DNA of 64,000 nt from NCBI GenBank assembly GCA_024516035.1, contig CM044957.1:22050570-22114569 (forward strand). Direction: 5' to 3'. The stretch comes from Bactericera cockerelli (Eukaryota > Arthropoda > Insecta > Hemiptera > Triozidae). Both the position numbers and the translations under genes were made by a program. Positions 38,401-47,400 of this stretch are shown here, in pieces (the first letter of the stretch is position 1; each line of letters opens with the position of its first letter). The notes beneath the pieces were generated by a model. The model had not been told where the DNA came from. It did no database searches and saw only the letters and a list, made by a program, of their open reading frames with translations.

Positions 38401-41400
38401 CAAAGTTCTATGATTCTGCGCTACCCACTAAAATTGTGACATAACAACACAAAGAAAATGCATTTTTATTATTATATCATTAATATTCCTTCTTGCACAA
38501 TGTTCCCGCATATAAAACAAGTTACATCCTCCATAGTTTGCCTGCTGTCTTGAAATCACATGTTCAGTAAACAGATCTTAGTAAAATTCAGTGCAAGTTT
38601 CTCAAAATTTTAAACTACCTATTCGACTGAATTCAGTAGATAACGTTCAGTTTTGCTTGAAAAGTTGTAAGAATGTGATAATTTTAGAGTTCAGACGAAG
38701 TTTTTTGCGTTGCACTGCCTTAGCGAAAATTTGGCGCTAGGAACTCTTTCGGTTTAAAATTCATATCTCAGCACTGGAGTGAGCAAATTTCAAAATTCAA
38801 ACAGTATTTTACTTAAAATTTCATTTTCTACAAGTTTAATTCTATTAATTTTTTCAATTGGTGCAGTCCTTTTTGACTTACAGGCGTTGAAAGTTGAGAA
38901 TTTTCAAAATTTGAGCTATGTTTGAAAAAACCACCCATCTTTGAGGAGCGATTGTGCCTGAACGGCTTAACTTATTTTAATAATTCAAACGTCATTAGAC
39001 GCATAATTTTATGCTCCTTAGATAAGAACTGAGTAAAATTTTCTGTAGAATAAATACATTTTGAGTTATAAGCGCAATTTTAAAAAAAGTGCAAAAAATT
39101 TGCAGTATTTAGGCCCTAAACTCGGAAGCACAACCTAAAATCCGTCGCAAACTCATATACCCATTATTCAGGACCCCTTTAAGGGTTTAAAACGATTTCC
39201 AGCTATTGAGCAATTTTTTGCCGCTAGACCCCATTTTAGCACTAATTTGCCTGGGCTATCAAGCTTTATTTACATCTTTTAATATACACAATGAACATGG
39301 TAACAAGTTAGAAATAAATATAAACAAAGCCTGATCAAGGGTGGTGATAATTTATCTAATCGTGCTCTAATTTTGCAATGACACAGGTGGAGTGGCTGAA
39401 GAATGACGAGACCCTCAAGCTAGAGGCGGACAAGTACGAACTGATAGGCAACGGCTCGGAGCTGAGGATCCACAAGATCGGATACGCGGACACAGGCGCC
39501 TACATGTGCCAGGCCCGGAACAAGGGCGGCCTCACCCGGGACATATCCTCCTTGATAGTTCAGCAGGAACCCACTCCCAGTAAGAAAATGGCGCGTTAGT
39601 CTCTCAGGCTCAATTATAAGAAAGATAACAACGAAGATATAGTCTCTCAGGGTCAATTATAAGAAAGATAACAATGAAGATATAATCTCTCAGGGTCAAT
39701 TATAAGAAAGATAACAACGAAGACATAGTCTCTCAGGGTCAATTATAAGAAAGATAAAGGAAGAGCGTCTCTTAAGTCGGACTTCTACCGATCACAGCGC
39801 ACCATATCTCGGATGAGGGACTAGTTGGGGGTACAGAGCTCACCTGGAGCAAACTCTTGTGTCAGAATATTTGTTTCTGATTATTAAACATATTGGATCA
39901 AGTTTTATTTACATAGAATATATAAAATACATAGAAAATGAGATTAAATAAAACAAAATTTGATCAAGGGCGGTGCTAATGTCAACGGCATTCTCTTCTG
40001 ATAGGCTGTTTTCTTTTATCCTGGCTCTATTTTGTTACTAAATGGGATAATTCTATGAACCACACTTCTATGATGATGTGGGGTTTTATTTTATTATCGT
40101 GGTCAGGAATTTGTCAACATCTAAGTAATACCGTTAGTATACCCATTATTTAGTAATGTAACTCTCGAGGGGCTTGGGTGATATTAAATTTAAATCTTAG
40201 ATCATAAATAAAATCCATTTTCTTGTTTTTAATTAGGGTTTTAACGTCGTTTTTCAACTGCATGGTTATACAGGGTGTTCCATTTTAAACGAACCAGCGC
40301 AATTACTCGGAAACTATCAAGCAAAACGGTCGTTTCGCGGAGAACGCCTCCCAGAAACTACAGTGCTTATACAGGGTACGCGAAAAAAAGCCACACTAAA
40401 TATCTAAAGAAATCCTGAAACACGTGTTCAATTTTTTCAAGGGGGAATTTTTTTTCACAAGGTCTTGATTTTTCATCGATAACAGGGGCGGTCCCAGGGG
40501 GGTCAACTTTGGAATCTTAAATAGAACCACCCTGTTTGTGATACATTTCTGGAAAGTAGTTGTCATTCAAATTATTTTAGGACAAGTTTGAGTTTTTTTG
40601 AAAAAAGAAAACAGGGCCGGGGATATCGTTCATCGTACTTTAGACGATTCAACATTTTTTATCATAATATTTTACTTTTATAATATTCATATTTCTGGAC
40701 GTTTCATATCCTCCTGAGCAACCAAATTCACCAAATGACTCCCTAGCGACAGAGTTCCTTATTAGTTAGGTGCGTAAAGAAAAGATTTTTAAAAATTCCA
40801 AAAAGGACGCTAGCGACGGGCATATACCTCAAGAGAGAGCGACAAAGTGCCGGGCTCTAGGTAGTTTATATGTCTCATTAGTTTATGCCTTGATCAACAT
40901 TCAAGTTACAAGTACCTGTCTTTCCTTGGTTACCTACCGACGATATATTAGCATTTAGCATGTATAAAATTTTCATTATTCATTTCAGCCGCCCCCAACG
41001 AAGAGCGCAGATTCTTTTCATTTCATGACTGGGGAGTCTCAGTGTACGAACCCACGGCCTGCAGATTATACCACCAGATTCAATCCACCGACATTATCCC
41101 AGGCACTCAGGTAAGACACCCACCACCTGCAGATTGTACCACCAGATTCAATCCACCGACATTATCCCAGGCACTCAGGTAAGACACCCAGAACTTGCAG
41201 ATTGTACCACCAGATTCAATCCTCCGACATTATCCCTGGCACTTAGGTAAGACACCCACGGCCTACAGATTATACCACCAGATTCAATCCACCGACATCC
41301 AGGCACTGTGCTATGAATCGCCGTGTTCTTGAGTATGTTTGAATCTTTGTTCATGAGTTTTCTAACCAGTGTTTTCATTTGTAAATAGTTCATTTGTAAA

Positions 41401-44400
41401 ATAACCAGTGTTTTCATTTGTAACTATATCTTCCTCTTATGTAGCAGAAAGAAAGTAGAAAAATAGAATGAGAAAAGTTCCGTTTTTTGTTTTGATTCTG
41501 AGTGAGCGGTTTCACAGGAGTTCTTTAACTTAGCTGTGCTTCACAGAAGGCTTTACTCTCAGAGTATCCTAACTTAGCTATGCTTGACAGGAGCCTGCCT
41601 TCAGTATACTCTAAATGTTTTCTGTGTATTCTAACTTAGCTGTGCTTCACAGAAGCCTGCTCTCAGAGTATCCTAACTAAGCTATGCTTGACAGGAGCCT
41701 GCTTTCATTATACTCTAAATCTTTTCTGTGTATTCTAACTTAGCTGTGCTTCACAGGAGGCTTGCTCTCAGAGTATTCTAACTTAGCTATGCTTGACAGG
41801 AGCCTGCCTTCAGTATACTCTAAATATTTTCTGTGTATTCTAACTTAGCTGTGCTTCACAGGAGGCTTGCTCTCGGAGTATCCTAACTTAGCTATGCTTG
41901 ACAGGAGCCTGCCTTCAGTATACTCTAAATGTTTTCTATGTATTCTAACTTAGCTGTGCTTCACAGAAGCCTGCTTTCAGAGAATCCTAACTAAGCTATG
42001 CTTGACAGGAGCCTACTTTCAGTATACTCTAAATGTTTTCTGTGTGTTCTAACTTAGCTGTGCTTCACAGGAGTATGTGTGCGGTGACAAGGGGGTGAAC
42101 TGCAGCTGGGGGCAAGCCATCAACGTGGCCAACCGATACGTGTATGTCTCTCAGCCCACCAAAGACAGAGTCCTCGTCATCAGCAAGATCCAGATGGTGG
42201 TAGTGGATGTGAGTCTTGTTGCAACCTGGCAGTAGCTTCCTCAGAGGAATATCTACTGTCGAAATTGGATATGTATAAGAGAACTTAAGGGACCGGAATT
42301 TTTTTTCTTGAATTCAGGTTTCTTTTTCAAAGAGGTTATTTTCCCTTGGAAAGAGGTAAATTTGAGCAGAATTTCTTCTCTTATATCCAGGTTCGACTCA
42401 AATAGCAATCAAAATTACCTAGCTAGAAGTATTGCTTTGTTTAGACCTACCTAGAAGTAGGTATAGCTTTGTTTAGACCTTTATAGTGTCAGGTCGATAG
42501 AGGTAGTTCTGTTATTCCAACAGTTTAAAGCACTTCTTCATTTTATACAAAAATACGAGTATGAAGAGTACCTATAGGTCCACTCTCAAGTGAAAGTGTA
42601 TAATAGGTATAATTTTATTCATTATCTAAATCAAAATCTATACTGTTCAAATGCAGACGCATGGTAGAGCGTTTTCTAGCCAGTGTCGATGGCACGTTGA
42701 ATACACTAGTTCTCATTCAGTCACTGAAGTCAAGTAACGTCCAGTGCGGCTAGGACTTAGATGGCTGACCATTCAAATTCTAACCCTAGTGATGATGGCT
42801 ATTACCGGCCCCTTTCAGAATGAATGAGGTTAATTTGAGTAACAGATGTTTGAGTTTCCTGCAAATGGAGGGTAAAACCCCCGTCATATATGGTCATGAA
42901 GTTGAAAAATCACGTTAAACCTTTATAAAAAAAGAGTACTAAATTTTCCTTAAAACTTGATAACTGATTGCTAGATGTGTGAGTCAGAAGATGTTCTAGA
43001 TTTTTCCACCATTGAGGTAGAGCCAGCTGTGCCAGTTGATTTAGTGTTCACCATTGTACTGCCCAAGAAGGCTAATATTAAATCATTTCCTCATCTCTAT
43101 AAATATAAAACAGAAAAAAGGACTACCTACCTACCTACCTATGTTTGTTTGTTTGTTTGTCCGGAGTTGTTTAGCCAAAACGGTAAGAGATAGCGAAAAA
43201 TGTCTCAGAATTGACCCCCCAAAACCATTATCGCTTTGTCCAGAAAAATTATAAAAAGTTCAAAAAGGCATTGCTGTCCAGCAATACGGCCATGCCTTAG
43301 TAAATTTGAAATTTAGTCCCGTTGCAAAGCACGGGCAAACGGTAGTACATAGATAAAAATAAACGTTTAAAAAAATATTTTATAAAACTGATAGGTATCA
43401 ACACCTCTTTTCGTATCACATAATAACCATACTTCCAGCTAGTTTTATTATTTTTCCTGTTCTCGTTTCTCCTTTTACCTCTGGACTAATTTTCCCCCAG
43501 GTGATCGTGACGGACAAGTTCCCTGTGGCTCTCCACTATGCCCCCCACCTGGACCAGGTGTGGCTGCTCAACTGGCGGAGCTCCCTGGACGAGGGGGTGA
43601 AAACTATCCAGGTGATCCGGGACGCGGCCCAGAAGAGAAAGCACCACACGGTCCATCCCGAGCCCATTGACGGCCACTTTGATCTGGTGATGAACCTGTT
43701 CATGCCCGCTATTCAGGTACATTTCCTCCAAAGGTTTTTAATTTTACCTTTTCAGCTTTTTTTAAAAAATAAACATGGTTTTTTTTATATGTTATTAATA
43801 TGTAAAATATTTATCCCATAAAATGTAAAAGACTTGTTTGACTGCTGGAGTAAAGGGACTTTTCAGTCTTACCTCGGCAGTATAAACAAGGTATATTCTA
43901 TTCTATTCTACATTTCAGCTTTAAGAACTATGAAAGGACTCTGCTCTTAAAACTAGCGTTCTTATGTTTATCACATCTCATGTAAAGTTATGACATGTTT
44001 GTAAGATTTTCATGGTTGCTAAAATAAAAAGTTATCATACCTAATATGTATTTGTTTTAATCACAATTATTGTGATATCTCACAATTACTCAATTTTCCT
44101 TACTACATTTTTACCGTACTTGGGACTTGAACCACCGACCTCCAGGTTACGACTAGGTACCTACTTACTAAACCGCATTATTGATTAAACTACTGAGGTC
44201 GGTTCACCGCTAAAGTGAGACAAGGTTTAACTAGCCCACCCTAACAAGCCAGGCTAGCTTGCATTTTTCCAAAGGTTTAATGGCTTAAAAAGAAACAGCC
44301 AAGCTCGTTATAACAACAAGAAGAAGGTTTAACTCATAGGCGTACGCAAGGGAGAATTCCAGGGGACCCAGAAATTCAGGGAGGCGGGATTGAATTCCTG

Positions 44401-47400
44401 AAAAGATCACTTGATAAGATTTATTTCAAACGGTATTGAAAACTTCCCCATCCCCCCCCCCCCCCCCCCCCTCAAAAATGGTTAAACTTTTATACAAGTA
44501 GTGTTTCTAAGGTACACAGCTCTGAATACTCGGTTTTAAGGTACACAGGGCTAAATACTAGGTTTCTAAGGTACACACCTCTAAATACTCAGTTTCTAAG
44601 GTACACAGGGCTAAATACTCGGTTTCTAAGGTACACAGGGCTAAATACTTGGTTTCTAAGGTACATAGCTCTAAATACTCGGTTTCTAAGGTACACAGCG
44701 CTAAATACTCGGTTTCTAAGGTACACAGGGCTAAATACTTGGTTTCTAAGGTACATAGCTCTAAATACTCGGTTTCTAAGGTACACAGGGCTAAATACTT
44801 GGTTTCTAAGGTACATAGCTCTAAATACTCGGTTTCTAAGGTACACAGCGCTAAATACTCGGTTTCTAAGGTACACAGGGCTAAATACTTGGTTTCTAAG
44901 GTACATAGCTCTAAATACTCGGTTTCTAAGGTACACAGCGCTAAATACTAGGTTTGTAATGTTAATTTTTCTTGAATTTATCGATGAATGGCTGTTTCTC
45001 CCCAGGATATGAGCGGCGCTTTCAACTACGGGTACGTGAGCCATGCCGGACAGCAAGGGCTGTACAAACTGGACCTGGCCAATATGCGCTACGTCAAAAC
45101 TGTGGACCTGTCCAACTATAGCTGTTTGCCCAACTCTGTGCAGTTCTCTTCATTGTGTACGTACTACGTTATGATAAATTTTTTTTTACAGAACACATGT
45201 TCTTAGAAAAAAAAGTAGGGGTCTGTCTACTCCGATGATTTTTTGATATCTTGAACTTTTTGGAACACGGGCCCAATTTACCGGTATTATGGAGGATCCC
45301 GCTTGAACTAACTTTTTTATTATTCATCTTAGATGGGGGTTGTGACATATCAAATTCAATTATTACGAATTTGACATTGATTTTTAGCTAACTGTTACCG
45401 TTGAGTCATCAGTGGCGGAATTTGACTTCTTTCAAGTGATAAGGAAAGTCATGTTGTGTCACACCAGTTTATTTATTATTCTCGATGACTCTCGCAGAAT
45501 CATGGACATTTCTTTGAAATAAAAGTGTTAAAAGTCAGAGTATGATACATTAAATCAGTCTAATTTTACATGCTAAATCACGTGGTAGATTTGGTTTTCC
45601 CAAACATACACGTGTGTTCATACAGCTCGTAATCAAACTGTTGTCCTCCGAGAATCTCTCTCAAACACTGGCTGTAGACGTGTAAAGTTTGGAAAAGCCA
45701 ATTCTACCAAGTGATTTAGCATGAAAAACTACATCGATTTGATGTATTAAACTGTAGGTTTTAACACTTTTTCCCCCCATAAAAGTCCATAATTCCACTG
45801 GGTTGATCAAACGGCATCAAAGTATCGAGTTAGGGCTGAATTATGTGTAGAATTAAAACGTGGATTTCGAATTCCAAATATAAATAGGGAGTTCTATTAA
45901 AATATCGAAAGCTGATGCCTATTTTACTATTTTGTGGACAACTTGTAGAAATTCCAATTCCGACAAAAAATTGAAAAATGTGCCTTAAAACTTCTTACAT
46001 AAATTCAAGTCCCTATCTTGAGTCGTTAAAAAGATAAAAATCCGTTCTACTAAAGAAACTAAAGATAAAAATTCGTTCACTGTCTACTAAAGAAAGAAAA
46101 AGAATATGTGTATAAAAGAAGATGTACTCAAGTATTGATTGATATGCTGTGTATTTTTGCAACCTTCAAAATATGTGGGCAGTTTCATTTGACAATAAAA
46201 CTATATCTCTCTTTATGTATATAGATTTAGGAGCATATGAGTCGGAAAATTTTAAAGTATTAATTTATTGAACATCTTTGTCTTACTCTATATTTTTTGA
46301 TCAGAATTTGCTGTTTGGAAAAATGTGTCTATTATAAGGCCATCAAGTGACCATAGAGAGAGTATACATATATGTGTGTGTGTGTGTGATGGGCTGGCGA
46401 AGCGGCAGGTGTAACCCGCTAGTCATTTTTTATAATTTACGCTCGAATATTTCTCCAGATGGCCTCGTCATCATAGAGTGTGAGAGTTCAGGTCAACTAG
46501 TGCTGGACGGCCTGACGGATGCAGTGGTGAGTCATAAGTTCAGTCTCACTGGGAAACCCCTGCTGTCTCCGGACAGCAGAACCCTGCTCACCTTGGACAA
46601 CCAATCCAGACATGGGGTCACCCTCGTGGTACAACATGTATCGGGTAAGTGGATATTGGTGTTTATTTTACTAGATTTATCTTCACAACATTAATAAAAT
46701 TGCTACCGAATATTTATACCATTTAGAAATAATAATGGTTATTATTATATTTGAAAATATTTGCCCAGGCAGTGATTGAACCAACTCATACCGATCGAAC
46801 ATCGGGTCGGATAGTTTCGGCGTCGAATAATATTATAACATTTTGTATGTGACCCCTGAAATTATATTGATTATTCAATATGTTAACTAAGATGAATTTA
46901 CTTTTCAATCACCTTACTAGGTTAACAAAAACTTGTTATTTACTCACTAATATTTTTTTCTGATAAATAAGATGTGGCTTTAGATTAAACTTTTTTTTTC
47001 AGATGGAGGACTAAACTTTGTGTTCGATGTGAAAACAACTCTGAATATCAGCTCCATTGCATTTTATCCGTCCCAAACGACACATGGCTACGATTTGTAT
47101 GCTAGCTCCACAGACAAGGAAGATATCCTATTTCTCAATCTATTGACAGGTAGGTTCCGAGACTAATAAAGAATCTACATGTTAAATTTTTTTGCATCCA
47201 TCCTGAAAGTTAAGTATTTAGGTAGGTACCTATTTTTTAGGCATATCAAGAAAAATAAAGAATTTCTCGAGTGGATCTGAGTGGAAATATTCCGCAGTTT
47301 TACTTTTACACATTTCACGGCTGGATGTCCTCCTTTACGCCAAATCTGTTAGGGGGAACAACTATTTGTGTTATTGTCTTTATTAATATTACCAAACACT

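Larger units (their letters stand above)
35935..39259. mobile_element. DNA transposon-like element with about 1-kb inverted arms
   Basis: ATAGCCCAGGCAAATTAGTG at the left returns inverted at the right end (to 39259). The arms run 35935 to about 36955 and about 37903 to 39259, the right one being longer because of a SINE. The unique middle (36956-37902) carries the rest of a cysteine-containing reading frame and a small palindromic insert. Lies wholly within intron 7. Confidence 0.8.

Noticed and set aside
44589..45056. Repeat-rich proteins on both strands (YLRNRVF and VSKVHS type)
   Set aside because: Produced by a 30-bp minisatellite whose period is a multiple of three; no splice or promoter context.
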